A stretch of DNA of 62,910 nucleotides from Pseudomonas putida (GCF_028682175.1 NZ_JANHKS010000032.1:1-62910), one strand, 5' to 3'. Counted from the stretch's first letter, positions 48,705 through 58,241 are shown. The notes: generated from the sequence alone by a model not told the origin. A program made the numbers and translations.

Positions 48705-49823
48705 TCAAGGAGAAAGTAGGTAGCCGCTGCGAAAGGCCTCGGTGCCGGCGACATGGGCTATCACCATGCCGGCCGTGGCCATGCGTCGCAAGGAGCGGGC
48801 GTACATGAGTCCGGCGTTGGTCGCGTGGACCGGGGTCACCTGATCGTTGATCGGGTCGATGACCTCGGCGATCAGTTGACCCGCCTCGACGTATTCGCCC
48901 GGCAGGGTGCAGAACACCAGCAGGCCGCCTACAGGGGTGGCAACCGGTTCGACCGCCGCCAGGGGCGTCGCCGGATAAATCAGTTCAGGGGCCGGCGCAG
49001 GCACGCCGGCGATGGCGCCGTATTGCATCAGGTAACTGATGATCGCCTGGCAGTCGCGACTGCCCAGGGCGTGGTTCACATCGCCCTGGCCGCGCAGTTC
49101 CAGGGTCACGGAGAAGCTGCCCAGCGGGATCGGGAAGCGCTTCTCGAAGCGCTGCTGCAATTGCCACCAGACCAGCGTGAAGCATTCGTCGAACGACTGC
49201 CCGCCCGAATCGGTCGCCAGCAGGCTCGCCTGTGCGCCCAGATAGCGCGACAGCGGCTCGACCCGGGACCAGGCTTCCGGCGTGGTGTACAGATGCTCCA
49301 CCGATTCGAAATCGCAGTGCAGATCCAGCACCATGTCGGCGTCGCAGGCCAGGGTCTGCAAGGCCAGGCGCAACGAATCCAGTTGAGTGGAACCGCTGCG
49401 TGCCTGCAGTGCAACGCGCAGGCTTTTGCGGATCAGCGCCACGTTGCTTTTCGGGTCATCGCCCAGAAGCGGCTCGACCTCGTCGCCCACCTGTTGCGCC
49501 ACATCGACGAACCAGCGGTTGAAGTTCTGCCCGCTTTCCAGCTCGTAGCGGCCCAGTGGGGTGTCCATCAGGACCTGTTCCAGGCCGATCGGATTGGCCA
49601 CCGGAACGATGACGATTTCCCCCAGCAACTGGCCGGCCTTTTCAAGCTCGGCCAGGCGTTGCTTGAGGTACCAGGACACCAGCATGCCGGGCAGTTCGTC
49701 GGCGTGCAGGGAGGACTGGATATAGATCTTGCAGGCACCGTCCTGCGGGCCATAGTGAAAGCTGTGAATCTGCCGCGCGGTGCCTGGCACCGGCGACAGC
49801 AGGTCATGAGTCTGGTGGCGCAT
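48705..49823 (-). CDS. aotO: Succinylglutamate desuccinylase/aspartoacylase-family protein (AotO-like)
   Basis: A 372-residue member of the zinc carboxypeptidase-like AstE/AspA family. Metal ligands are in SSLHADELPG (His and Glu, about residue 40) and VLDLHCDFESVEHL (His). A C-terminal lipoyl-like beta domain (about 290-372) follows. The gene lies inside an arginine/ornithine transporter operon, as aotO does in P. aeruginosa. A role in deacylating an imported amino acid derivative is a reasonable guess; the substrate is unknown. Confidence 0.85.
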   Translation of the reverse strand: MRHQTHDLLSPVPGTARQIHSFHYGPQDGACKIYIQSSLHADELPGMLVSWYLKQRLAELEKAGQLLGEIVIVPVANPIGLEQVLMDTPLGRYELESGQNFNRWFVDVAQQVGDEVEPLLGDDPKSNVALIRKSLRVALQARSGSTQLDSLRLALQTLACDADMVLDLHCDFESVEHLYTTPEAWSRVEPLSRYLGAQASLLATDSGGQSFDECFTLVWWQLQQRFEKRFPIPLGSFSVTLELRGQGDVNHALGSRDCQAIISYLMQYGAIAGVPAPAPELIYPATPLAAVEPVATPVGGLLVFCTLPGEYVEAGQLIAEVIDPINDQVTPVHATNAGLMYARSLRRMATAGMVIAHVAGTEAFRSGYLLSP

Positions 49824-49832
49824 CTGCGAGTC

Positions 49833-50543
49833 CTAGTGAGTCGGGCCGAGGAAGGCCAGCCAGCGGCGTTCGGCCAGGCGGAACAGGCCCACCAGCATGA
49901 AGGTGACCGCAAGGTAGATGAGGGCGGCGATGCCGAACGACTGGAAGGTCAGGAAGGTCGCCGAGTTGGCGTCCCGCGCAACCTTGAGGATGTCCGGCAC
50001 GGTGGCGGTAAAGGCCACGGTGGTGGAGTGCAGCATCAGGATCACTTCGTTGCTGTAGTAGGGCAGCGAACGACGCAACGCCGACGGCATGATGACGTAG
50101 GTGTACAGGCGCCAGCCGGTCAGGCCGTAGGCCTTGGCCGCCTCGACCTCGCCGTGGTTCATGCTGCGGATGGCACCGGCGAAGATTTCCGTGGTGTAGG
50201 CGCAGGTGTTCAGGGCGAAGGCCAGGATGGTGCAGTTCATCGCATCGCGAAAGAACGTGTTGAGCATGGGCTGGTCGCGCACCACCTCCAGGCTGTAGAT
50301 CCCGGTGTAGCAGATCAGCAACTGGATATAGAGCGGGGTGCCGCGGAACAGGTAGGTGTAGAACTGCACCGGCCAGCGCACCAGCGGGTTGGGTGACACG
50401 CGAGCGATGGACAGCGGGATCGAAGCGATGAAACCGATGGCGATCGAGGCGCTGAGCAGCCACATGGTCATGGCAAGGCCAGTGATGTTCTGCCCGTCGG
50501 TGTAGAGAAACGCGCGCCAGTATTCTTGCAGCAATTCGATCAT
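49833..50543 (-). CDS. aotM: Basic amino acid ABC transporter permease (AotM/HisM-like)
   Basis: A 236-residue inner-membrane permease with about five transmembrane helices and the EAA loop EVEAAKAYGLTGWRLYTYVI that contacts the ATPase. It pairs with the second permease encoded just upstream; the two genes overlap by 4 bases. Confidence 0.92.
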   Translation of the reverse strand: MIELLQEYWRAFLYTDGQNITGLAMTMWLLSASIAIGFIASIPLSIARVSPNPLVRWPVQFYTYLFRGTPLYIQLLICYTGIYSLEVVRDQPMLNTFFRDAMNCTILAFALNTCAYTTEIFAGAIRSMNHGEVEAAKAYGLTGWRLYTYVIMPSALRRSLPYYSNEVILMLHSTTVAFTATVPDILKVARDANSATFLTFQSFGIAALIYLAVTFMLVGLFRLAERRWLAFLGPTH

Positions 50544-51268
50544 CGTTGAGCCTCCCGGCTGCCTGCGGCGTAACGCCGTTCAGCCCAGCGCAGGGCGAAG
50601 TTGGAGACGCTGGTGATGACCAGGTAGATCAGCGCCGCGAGCACCAGGAAATAGAACAGTTGATAGGTGCTTTTGCCTGCGTCCTGCGAGGCCTTGACCA
50701 GGTCCGCAAGGCCGATGATCGACACCAGTGCCGTGGCCTTGAGCACCACTTGCCAGTTGTTGCCGATACCTGGAAGGGCGAAGCGCATCATCTGCGGAAA
50801 CACCACGAAGCGAAAACGCTGGCTGCGGCTCAGGCCATAGGCGGTGGCGGCTTCGACCTGGCCACGGGGCACCGCGAGGATCGCGCCACGGAAGGTTTCG
50901 GTGAAGTAGGCGCCGTAGATGAAGCCCAGGGTGATGACACCGGCGGCGAAGGGATCGATCTCGATGTAGTCCCATTCCATCGCTTCGGTAAAGGTCGTCA
51001 GCCAGGTTTGCAGGCTGTAGAAGATCAGCAGCATCAGCACCAGGTCCGGTACGCCACGGATCAGCGTGGTGTAGACCTGTGCCGGAATCCGCAGGATCGC
51101 GGCCTTGGACAGTTTGGCACTGGCGCCCAGCAGGCCAAGCACGATGGCCAGCAGCAGCGACATTACCGAGAGTTTGACGGTCATCCAGGTGCCCTGAAGC
51201 AGCAGCGGGCCGAAGCCCTTGAGGCTGAACGCGGACAGTCCCAGGTTTTGCAGGAGAGTTTCGAACAT
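50540..51268 (-). CDS. aotQ: Basic amino acid ABC transporter permease (AotQ/HisQ-like)
   Basis: A 242-residue permease with about five transmembrane helices, the early motif TLIRGVPDLVLMLLIFYS and the EAA loop QVEAATAYGLSRSQRFRFVV. It forms the heterodimeric channel with AotM. It follows the binding protein gene by 87 bases. Confidence 0.92.
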   Translation of the reverse strand: MFETLLQNLGLSAFSLKGFGPLLLQGTWMTVKLSVMSLLLAIVLGLLGASAKLSKAAILRIPAQVYTTLIRGVPDLVLMLLIFYSLQTWLTTFTEAMEWDYIEIDPFAAGVITLGFIYGAYFTETFRGAILAVPRGQVEAATAYGLSRSQRFRFVVFPQMMRFALPGIGNNWQVVLKATALVSIIGLADLVKASQDAGKSTYQLFYFLVLAALIYLVITSVSNFALRWAERRYAAGSREAQR

Positions 51269-51355
51269 GTGGAACCTATGCAGTCAATAAAAACGCCCAT
51301 CGTGCTTAGAGGGGGGATTCGGATGACCCCCTGAACGCGACAGGCGTTTGTTTTC

Positions 51356-52138
51356 TTACTTACCGCTGTACAGATTCAGATCGCCGAAGTGCTTCTTCTG
51401 GATCTCGGCGTATTTGCCGTCATCGTGTAACGCTTTGATACCTTTGTCCAAGAGCGCTTTCAGGTCTTTGTTACCTTTAGCGATGCCGACGGCAGTCTTG
51501 GCTGGCAGCAGTGGATCGTCGATAGGCTTGCTGACTTCGTAGTCGGCGCCTTGTGGCGACTTCAGGAAGCCCAGTTCGGCTTGCAGCATGTCTTGTACGG
51601 AGGCGTCCAGACGACCGGACACCAGGTCAGCGTAAACCTGGTCCTGGTTGGCGTAGGCCTGGGTCTTCACGCCAGCCTTGTCCAGAATGGCCTTGGCGTA
51701 GGCTTCCTGAATGGTGCCTTGCTCGTAGCCAACGGTCTTGCCCTTGAGCGACGCGGTGTCAGCCGACAGGCCCGAGCCTTTCTTGTAGACCAGGGAAGTC
51801 GGGCCGGAGAACAGTTCGCTGGAGAAGTCGATGACTTTCTCGCGAGCCGGGGTGACGGTCATGGAGGAGATCACGCCGTCGAACTTGTTGGCTTTAAGAC
51901 CGGGAATCATGCCGTCGAAATCGCTTTCGACCCATTTGCACTTGACCTTCAGCTCGGCACAGATCGCGTTGCCCAGGTCGATGTCGAAGCCCACCAGGCT
52001 GCCGTCGGCAGCTTTCGATTCGAACGGAGCGTAGGAAGGGTCAACGCCGAAACGCAGCTCCTTGTACTCCTTGGCCATTGCGTTGCCAGCGGCCAGACAG
52101 ATGGCCAGTGCAGAGAGGGTCAGCCATGCTTTTTTCAT
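51356..52138 (-). CDS. aotJ: Periplasmic basic amino acid-binding protein (AotJ/HisJ-like)
   Basis: A 260-residue solute-binding protein: signal peptide (about 1-22, ending in GNAMA), then the two-lobed family-3 fold (LRFGVDPSYAPFESKAADGS; VGFDIDLGNAICAELKVKC; RLDASVQDMLQAELGFL). The two cysteines about 8 apart near residue 60 match the HisJ/ArgT disulfide. It is first in the leftward transporter operon and probably the most expressed gene. Preference among arginine, ornithine, lysine and histidine cannot be decided. Confidence 0.92.
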   Translation of the reverse strand: MKKAWLTLSALAICLAAGNAMAKEYKELRFGVDPSYAPFESKAADGSLVGFDIDLGNAICAELKVKCKWVESDFDGMIPGLKANKFDGVISSMTVTPAREKVIDFSSELFSGPTSLVYKKGSGLSADTASLKGKTVGYEQGTIQEAYAKAILDKAGVKTQAYANQDQVYADLVSGRLDASVQDMLQAELGFLKSPQGADYEVSKPIDDPLLPAKTAVGIAKGNKDLKALLDKGIKALHDDGKYAEIQKKHFGDLNLYSGK

Positions 52139-52528
52139 CGTTCAGTCCTTAAAACCAAATTGAGCGTTGGGAACACGCGAAGGCTTGCTACCGGCGGGTG
52201 CCAGACTGAAAAAAGACAGCAATTTCCGAACCAAAGAGACGAACGTGCGTTTTAAATGTACGGAGTTGTCGCAATGATGACTTTGAGCCATCTATTGTCT
52301 TTTTATCAGGCGCCGCAGGCAGGGGGAGATTAGCGGAAATGACCAAAAAGGGCGCGTAAAAAATCCGTTGATGCACGGTGCGCACACCACCTCACCCGAC
52401 GCTGCATAGATTCGTAGCAGTCCGGCTTGCCGGCGGTGACGTATTCAAGATCGCCCCCGCCGGCAAGCCGTGCTGCTACGGGGTGCGTCGGGGTGATCCG
52501 AGGGGAGGCGTACGCACCGAAAAGGTGC
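52139..52528. promoter_or_regulatory. Upstream region of the transporter operon
   Basis: A 390-base non-coding region between two leftward genes. Bases 52139-52400 are A/T-richer and must hold the aotJ promoter. I could not define an ArgR site by eye. The part 52413-52481 is a REP doublet. Confidence 0.5.
52413..52481. repeat. REP doublet, GTAGCAGC family
   Basis: GTAGCAGTCCGGCTTGCCGG on the left and CCGGCAAGCCGTGCTGCTAC on the right form an inverted pair between the ligase gene and the transporter operon. Confidence 0.75.
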
Positions 52529-54244
52529 TCAAGCCAATAAATCCTGCAAGGTCGCCAGGGTGTCGGCCTCGGCCACGGGCTTGTCCAGCCGCCAGCGGAG
52601 CATCCTCGGGAACCTCACGGCGATGCCGCTCTTGTGGCGTTTGGACAGGGCAATTCCTTCAAACCCCAGCTCGAACACCAGGGTCGGGGTAACACTTCTC
52701 ACCGGGCCGAATTTTTCCACCGTGGTCTTGCGGATGATCGCATCGACCTTGCGCATCTCTTCATCGGTGAGCCCTGAATAGGCCTTGGCGAAAGGCACCA
52801 GAGTCCGTTGGCTGGCCTCTGGCGGGCCGTCCCACACAGCAAAGGTGTAGTCGCTGTACAGGCTGGCGCGGCGTCCGTGGCCACGCTGGGCGTAGATCAG
52901 CACGGCATCGACGCTGAACGGATCAATCTTCCATTTCCACCACACGCCCATGTCCTTGGTGCGCCCCACGCCATACAACGCATCCCGCGCCTTGAGCATC
53001 ATCCCTTCGACGCCGAGGCTGCGCGACGCTTCGCGCTGGCGCCCCAGGTCGAGCCAGTCCTTCCCGGTGAGCACCGGCGAAGGCATCAGCACCGGGCTGT
53101 TGGCCTGGGCGATCACCTGCTCCAGTTGAGTGCGTCGCTCATGCTGCGGCCGGCTGCGCCAGTCGTGGCCATCCCACTCCAGCAGGTCGTAGGCCAGGAC
53201 CACGACCGGCACCTCGTCGAGGATCTTCTTGCCCAGGGTCTTGCGGCCGATGCGTTGTTGCAGCAGGGCGAAAGGCTGGACCGAGGGTGCCGATTGGCCC
53301 GGTTCGGCAGGCGAGGGCGTTCTGAGGGCGAAGGCGTTTTCGCCGTCCGGGGCGGGATTCGACGGCTTCCATACGACGATTTCGCCGTCGATGACCGTGC
53401 CATCGGGCAGGCATGGGGTCAGGCTGTGCAGCTCCGGGAAACGATCAGTGACCAGCTCCTCACCCCGCGACCAGATCCACAGTCGTCCTTCGCGCTTGAC
53501 CACTTGCGCGCGGATGCCGTCCCACTTCCATTCCACCTGCCAATTTTCGGCAGGGCCGAGCAGGGTCTCGAACTGGTCCACCGGTTGTTGCAGTGCGTGG
53601 GCGAGAAAAAACGGGTAGGGCTGGCCGCCGCGCTGGGCGTGTTCGTCGTCCGACTCTTCGGCGATCAGCTTCAGGTAGCCTTCGGCGCTCGGGCGATGGG
53701 ACAGGTCGGTGTAGCCCACCAGGCGCTGGGCCACCCGTTTGCTGTCGATCTCGGCCAGTGCGGCCAGTGCCCGGGTGACCAGCAATTTCGACACGCCGAC
53801 GCGAAAACTGCCGGTGATGAGTTTCAGGCAGACCATCAGCGACTGGCGATCCAGTTGCGCCCAGAACGTCGGCAGCCGCTCCTGCAACTCTTCCGGTGGC
53901 AGGCCGCGCAGGGGCAGCAGCTTGTTCTCCATCCAGCTCGCCAGGCCTTCTTCGGAACTGTGCTCGGCCTGGGGCAGGAGCAGCGACAGGGTTTCCGCCA
54001 GATCGCCCACGGCCTGATAGCTCTCCTCGAACAACCATTCGGGCAACGCCGAAAGCTGCATCGCCTGCTCGCGCAGCAGGCGCGTGGGCACCAATTGACG
54101 AGGACGGCCGCCGGCGAGGAAGTACACGGCCCAGGCGGCATCTTCCGGTGCTGCGTGGGCGAAGTAGTGCTGCATCGCCGCAAGCTTGGCGTTGCTGGAT
54201 GTGGTGGCGTCGAGCTGAGCGTACAGTTCGGCGAAGGCTTTCAT
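52529..54244 (-). CDS. ATP-dependent DNA ligase
   Basis: A 571-residue ligase of the type paired with a dedicated exonuclease in many bacteria. An N-terminal DNA-binding domain (about 1-205) is followed by the adenylation domain, with lysine nucleophile in EWKWDGIRAQVVKR (about residue 242), DGTVIDGEIVVW (motif III), VEGMMLKARDALYGVGR (motif IV) and WWKWKIDPFSVDAVLI (motif V). An OB-fold follows. It seals nicks in repair. It overlaps the nuclease gene upstream by 4 bases (ATGA). The helicase and phosphoesterase genes that often follow are not here. Confidence 0.93.
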   Translation of the reverse strand: MKAFAELYAQLDATTSSNAKLAAMQHYFAHAAPEDAAWAVYFLAGGRPRQLVPTRLLREQAMQLSALPEWLFEESYQAVGDLAETLSLLLPQAEHSSEEGLASWMENKLLPLRGLPPEELQERLPTFWAQLDRQSLMVCLKLITGSFRVGVSKLLVTRALAALAEIDSKRVAQRLVGYTDLSHRPSAEGYLKLIAEESDDEHAQRGGQPYPFFLAHALQQPVDQFETLLGPAENWQVEWKWDGIRAQVVKREGRLWIWSRGEELVTDRFPELHSLTPCLPDGTVIDGEIVVWKPSNPAPDGENAFALRTPSPAEPGQSAPSVQPFALLQQRIGRKTLGKKILDEVPVVVLAYDLLEWDGHDWRSRPQHERRTQLEQVIAQANSPVLMPSPVLTGKDWLDLGRQREASRSLGVEGMMLKARDALYGVGRTKDMGVWWKWKIDPFSVDAVLIYAQRGHGRRASLYSDYTFAVWDGPPEASQRTLVPFAKAYSGLTDEEMRKVDAIIRKTTVEKFGPVRSVTPTLVFELGFEGIALSKRHKSGIAVRFPRMLRWRLDKPVAEADTLATLQDLLA

Positions 54245-55287
54245 GACGCAGTCTCTTGCTCGGACTGCTCCTCGGCCGGCTCTTTGGCGGGCGCGTCGTC
54301 TTCTTCATCGCCGTACTCGGTGGTGAAGCCCTGTGCGTCCAGCCCCAGTTCACGCAGGTAGCGCACCAGCACCGCGACCGAGCCGTGGGTGACCATCACC
54401 CGTTCGGCCCAGGTGTTTTCGATGGCCCACAACAGGCCGGGCCAGTCGGCGTGGTCGGACAACGCGAAACCTCGGTCCACCCCACGGCGGCGCCGCGTGC
54501 CACGCAACATCATCCAGCCGCTGGCAAAGGCATCGCTGAAGTCGCCAAAGCGGCGCATCCAGGTGCTGCCGCCAGCCGAAGGCGGGGCAACGATCAGGGC
54601 ATGGCGCAGGGCGGGGTCGGTCTTCTTGAAATCGCCTGCGTACTGGGTTTCGGGGATTCGTATCCCGGCTTCGCGGTAGACACGATTGAGCGGCTCCACT
54701 GCGCCGTGGACCAGGATCGGGCCGATGCTCGGGTCGATGCCGTGGAGGATTCGCTGGGCCTTGCCGAAGGAATAGGCGAACAGCACGCTGGCCTTGCCCA
54801 CGGCCGCATTGGCCCGCCACCAGTCGTTGATCCCGGCGAAGATGTGCGCTTGGGGCTCCCACTGGTAGATGGGCAGGCCGAAGGTCGATTCGGTGATGAA
54901 AGTGTGGCAGCGCACCGGCTCGAATGGAGCGCAGGTGCCGTCGGGCTCGACTTTGTAGTCGCCGGATGCGACCCAGACTTCGCCGCCGTATTCGAGCCTG
55001 ACCTGCGCCGAACCCAGCACGTGGCCGGCCGGGTGCAGGCTCAGTTTCACCCCGTGGTGGGTGATGGATTCGCCGTATTCGAGAGTCTGCAGGTTGATGT
55101 CCCGGCCCAGCCGCGAGCGCAGGATGCCTTCGCCGGGAGCGGCAGCGAGATAGTGCTGGTTGCCGGTGCGGGCATGGTCGCCGTGGCCGTGGGTGATCAC
55201 CGAACGCTCGACCGGACGCCACGGGTCGATGTAGAAATCTCCGGGCGGGCAGTACAGGCCTTCGGGGCGGGCGATGACAAGGTCCAT
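54241..55287 (-). CDS. Ligase-associated MBL-fold DNA exonuclease
   Basis: A 348-residue metallo-beta-lactamase/beta-CASP-like nuclease. The metal motif is VITHGHGDHARTG (about residue 31), with HPAGHVLGSAQVRLE and FALSDHADWPGL as further ligands. The start at 55287 gives MDLVIARPEGLYCPPGDFYI, the usual opening of the family; the longer frame from 55371 would run into a REP element and is rejected. The C-terminal 30 residues are very acidic. It is translationally coupled to the ligase. Confidence 0.92.
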   Translation of the reverse strand: MDLVIARPEGLYCPPGDFYIDPWRPVERSVITHGHGDHARTGNQHYLAAAPGEGILRSRLGRDINLQTLEYGESITHHGVKLSLHPAGHVLGSAQVRLEYGGEVWVASGDYKVEPDGTCAPFEPVRCHTFITESTFGLPIYQWEPQAHIFAGINDWWRANAAVGKASVLFAYSFGKAQRILHGIDPSIGPILVHGAVEPLNRVYREAGIRIPETQYAGDFKKTDPALRHALIVAPPSAGGSTWMRRFGDFSDAFASGWMMLRGTRRRRGVDRGFALSDHADWPGLLWAIENTWAERVMVTHGSVAVLVRYLRELGLDAQGFTTEYGDEEDDAPAKEPAEEQSEQETAS

Positions 55288-55356
55288 GGGCTTGGCCGGG
55301 GTGGAGGGCTTGTCAGGTAGAGCAGCGGGGGGATCGAGAAGTTCGGTCTGTTTACC

Positions 55357-55514
55357 TGTAGGAGCGCGCATGCCCGCGACGGCGTTGGGCCAGATGCATC
55401 ATCAACATCTGACCTGCCGCCGCCCTTGTAGGAGTGAGCTTGCTCGCGATTGCGGTGTGTCAGGCAGCGGTGATGTGCCTGAAAGGACGAATCGCGAGCA
55501 AGCTCACTCCTACA
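55357..55514. repeat. REP arm plus a REPIN of the GTAGGAGTGAGCTTGCTCGCGA family
   Basis: A single arm TGTAGGAGCGCGCATGCCCG begins at 55357. A complete inverted pair of a fourth family, TGTAGGAGTGAGCTTGCTCG with its complement, spans 55427-55514. They fill the gap between the nuclease and acylase genes. Confidence 0.82.
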
Positions 55515-55534
55515 GGTTTGCGTGTTGCCTGGGG

Positions 55535-58018
55535 TTATTTCCCAGGCGTCAGCGTCAACCGTTGCTTGCCATACACCTTGTCGAAATTCTCCGGTTGCAT
55601 CGGCACCGACATGTACAGCCCCTTGACCCACGGATCGATTCCGTCGGCGTAATGAGGGCTGGCAGGGTTGCCCGACTGGCCGCCCGCGTTCTGCGCCATC
55701 ATCGGCTCCTGCTGGGCGAAGTCGACGATCATGCGCATCGCCGGGATCACCGCTGCGTCGAAGTCCTGGCCCCAGTGGAAGCCCGAAGCGTTGAGCGTCG
55801 TGTGGTCGCCGCCGGCCGCCATCGGCCCCTTGATCGTGCTTGCCTTGCTACCACCAAGGGCTGCGGTGATCTGCGCGCTCTGCGAGGTCCATTTGTACTG
55901 GTGCAACTTGCCCCACTGCCAGGCCTTGTGATCGGCGCCCAACTGGCTTTCGCCGGCAGTGATCGCCGCCGCCAGGCTGCGGGCGAGGATCGCGGGTTTG
56001 TCCTCTTTCTGTGGGGTTTTGACGTCATCCCAGTAAGGGCTGTCCTCGCGCCCCAGCAAGTGGTCGGCCTGTGGCGAGTAGGAAAGGTCTGCGCTCTGCA
56101 CCAGTGCTTTCCAGGCCGGGCTGCTTTCAGGGCCCAGTTCATCGAGGAAGATCTGCCGCGCGCTTTCCTGCAGGAACAGCTCATAGATCGCCGCGTCAGC
56201 CGACACCGGCGACAGGCGCCCGTCGAACGCCATCAGCCGGCTCAGTGCTTCGCGAGCCTTGTCGCGGTCGCCGGCCGGGAGTGCGTCGATGGCCTGTTTC
56301 AGCGGCGTGGCCATGCCCGGCGCTTCGAACATCTTCTTCAGCTTGGCCGCGAACGTGGTGGTCTGGTCGTACTGCATGCCAATGGTGCTGCGGGTGTCCT
56401 GCTTGCCGCTGCCAGCCAGTTGCGCGATGCGCTCGGCACGCTCGGGGTAATCCCAGGAGTTGGACAACTGCATGCCATAGCCCTTGGGCATGGTGCGCTG
56501 GTTGGCCGTGGCGATCCAGCCTTGCTGCGGATCCTGATCATAAGGATGCAACATGGCGTCGGCGTAACCGTCCCAGTCGAAACGGCTGTCCCAGCCCGGC
56601 GACGGAATCAGGCCCAGGCCTTCGCGACGGTTGGGGTAGCGGCCAGTGACCTGCCAACCGGTGTTCGAGGGATCGGCGAACACCATGTTCAGGGTAATGG
56701 CGCGGATTTCCCGGGTGGTGTCGAAGGCGCGCTCCACGTTCTGCGCGCGGGTCAGGTCGAACAGTGCGTCCAGGGATTTGTCGTCCTTGGCGTCCGGGGT
56801 CTGCAGAGCGATGCCCAGGCCGTTGGCCAGTTGCGCCGAAGCGCCGTTGAGCAGGCCGCCATGGCGCGTCGTGTAGGCCGCCTCGCGCACGGGCCGGTCA
56901 CCTCGCACGAAATAGGTTTCCTCATGGGCGCCAGCCGGCACCCACTTGCCGTCGGCCATGACCATCAGGCGGTTGCCTTCGCGCTTGAGTTTCTCCAGGA
57001 ACAGGTCCTGGTTGTCACCCATGGCCGGGCCCATGCCCCAGGCCAGCTTGCCGTTGAAGCCCGACAGCACCAGCGGGAAACCAGCGACGGTGGCCCCTGC
57101 AGCCAAGTACTTGGGCGCGCGAATCTGCACGAAATTCCACATCGACGGAAGCGTGGCCGGCAACTGGCTGTCGGTGGCCAAGAGGCTCTTGCCGGCACGG
57201 GCGCGTTGCGGGGCGATCACCCAATTGTTGGAGGCCGACACGCCCAGCAGATTGAGGTCGGACAGTTGCAGGGCGGCCTTGTCCAGATCGCTCAACCCAG
57301 GCAACTGAGTGCCCAGGTTCAGGCCCTTGAGTTTGTCGGCCTCGGCGAACGGCAACTCTTCGTCAGGGTAGGTCGGCAGCAGCCACGCCAGCTTCTCGGG
57401 TCCGACCTTCTGCGCCAGTACCAGCGAGGAAATCTCTTCCTGCAGGTTCACCGACAGGCTGAAGTTGAGCAGGGCGAAGATCAGCGCCGAGTCTTCCGGC
57501 TTCCAGTACTCGGGTTTGTAGCCAGCATCGGCCAGGTCCGCAGGCAGCTTGTCGCGGTAGCGGAACAGGTAGGCGTTGACGCCCCGCGCGTAGACTTCGA
57601 AGAAGCGCTTGAGACGAGGCGAGGAGGCGTTGTACAGATCGCCTGCAGTCTGCTTGAGGTTGGCGGCGCGCAGCATGCGGTCCAGATCCAGCGCGCCAGG
57701 CCCGGCGATTTCCGACAGACGGCCCTGCGCCAACAGGCGCATTTGCACCATTTGCGAGATGCGGTCGCTGGCGTGAACGTAACCCAGGGTGAACAGCGCG
57801 TCATGGAAGGTGCTGCTTTCGATCAGCGGCATGCCCAGGTTGTTGCGGCGTACCGAGACGTTCTGCGCCAGGCCCTTGATCGCGTATACACCGCTGGTGG
57901 GCGGCAGGTTGTCACGGTCTTCGCCGCCCAGTTGGCATCCGGCGAGGCTCAACAGCCCCATCATGGCAGCGGCCGTGCCGAGTCGGGATTTCAAAGGAAA
58001 GCGGGCTGGCGAGGCCAT
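55535..58018 (-). CDS. Penicillin acylase-family lipoprotein (Ntn hydrolase)
   Basis: An 827-residue N-terminal nucleophile hydrolase precursor. The signal ends in the lipobox SLAGC, so it is probably an outer-membrane or periplasmic lipoprotein. The alpha-chain region comes first (ALFTLGYVHASDRISQMVQM). Autocleavage is expected just before the serine of SASNNWVIAPQR, which then acts as nucleophile; the beta chain follows with GFNGKLAWGMGPAMGDNQD. Family members remove acyl chains from beta-lactams or from acyl-homoserine lactones (PvdQ/QuiP group). The substrate here is not known. Confidence 0.9.
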   Translation of the reverse strand: MASPARFPLKSRLGTAAAMMGLLSLAGCQLGGEDRDNLPPTSGVYAIKGLAQNVSVRRNNLGMPLIESSTFHDALFTLGYVHASDRISQMVQMRLLAQGRLSEIAGPGALDLDRMLRAANLKQTAGDLYNASSPRLKRFFEVYARGVNAYLFRYRDKLPADLADAGYKPEYWKPEDSALIFALLNFSLSVNLQEEISSLVLAQKVGPEKLAWLLPTYPDEELPFAEADKLKGLNLGTQLPGLSDLDKAALQLSDLNLLGVSASNNWVIAPQRARAGKSLLATDSQLPATLPSMWNFVQIRAPKYLAAGATVAGFPLVLSGFNGKLAWGMGPAMGDNQDLFLEKLKREGNRLMVMADGKWVPAGAHEETYFVRGDRPVREAAYTTRHGGLLNGASAQLANGLGIALQTPDAKDDKSLDALFDLTRAQNVERAFDTTREIRAITLNMVFADPSNTGWQVTGRYPNRREGLGLIPSPGWDSRFDWDGYADAMLHPYDQDPQQGWIATANQRTMPKGYGMQLSNSWDYPERAERIAQLAGSGKQDTRSTIGMQYDQTTTFAAKLKKMFEAPGMATPLKQAIDALPAGDRDKAREALSRLMAFDGRLSPVSADAAIYELFLQESARQIFLDELGPESSPAWKALVQSADLSYSPQADHLLGREDSPYWDDVKTPQKEDKPAILARSLAAAITAGESQLGADHKAWQWGKLHQYKWTSQSAQITAALGGSKASTIKGPMAAGGDHTTLNASGFHWGQDFDAAVIPAMRMIVDFAQQEPMMAQNAGGQSGNPASPHYADGIDPWVKGLYMSVPMQPENFDKVYGKQRLTLTPGK

Positions 58019-58125
58019 GATGTAGCTCCTGCGGAGGGATGCGTTTGGAAACGCGCTACGTTAGTGAGCGGGCAGGCGCCGTGCAAGCGGGAGGCAGGGG
58101 TATTTTCACGATTTTGCAGCCCCCC

Positions 58126-58215
58126 GTAGCAGCACGGCTTGCCGGCGGGAGCGGTGTGTCTGTATCGGATACGTCGACTGACACACCGCTCCCGCCGGCA
58201 AGCCGCGCTGCTACG
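58126..58215. repeat. REPIN, GTAGCAGCACGGCTTGCCGG family
   Basis: Complete inverted pair; the centre (GGTGTGTC...GACACACC) is also palindromic, which makes the whole unit one long potential hairpin. It is nearly the same as the copy at 59671-59765. Confidence 0.9.
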
Positions 58216-58241
58216 GGGCGTGGGGTGACGTCAAACGTCCA

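Noticed and set aside
55288..55371. N-terminal extension of the ligase-associated nuclease
   Set aside because: It reaches into a REP element and adds a Pro-rich segment not expected in the family.
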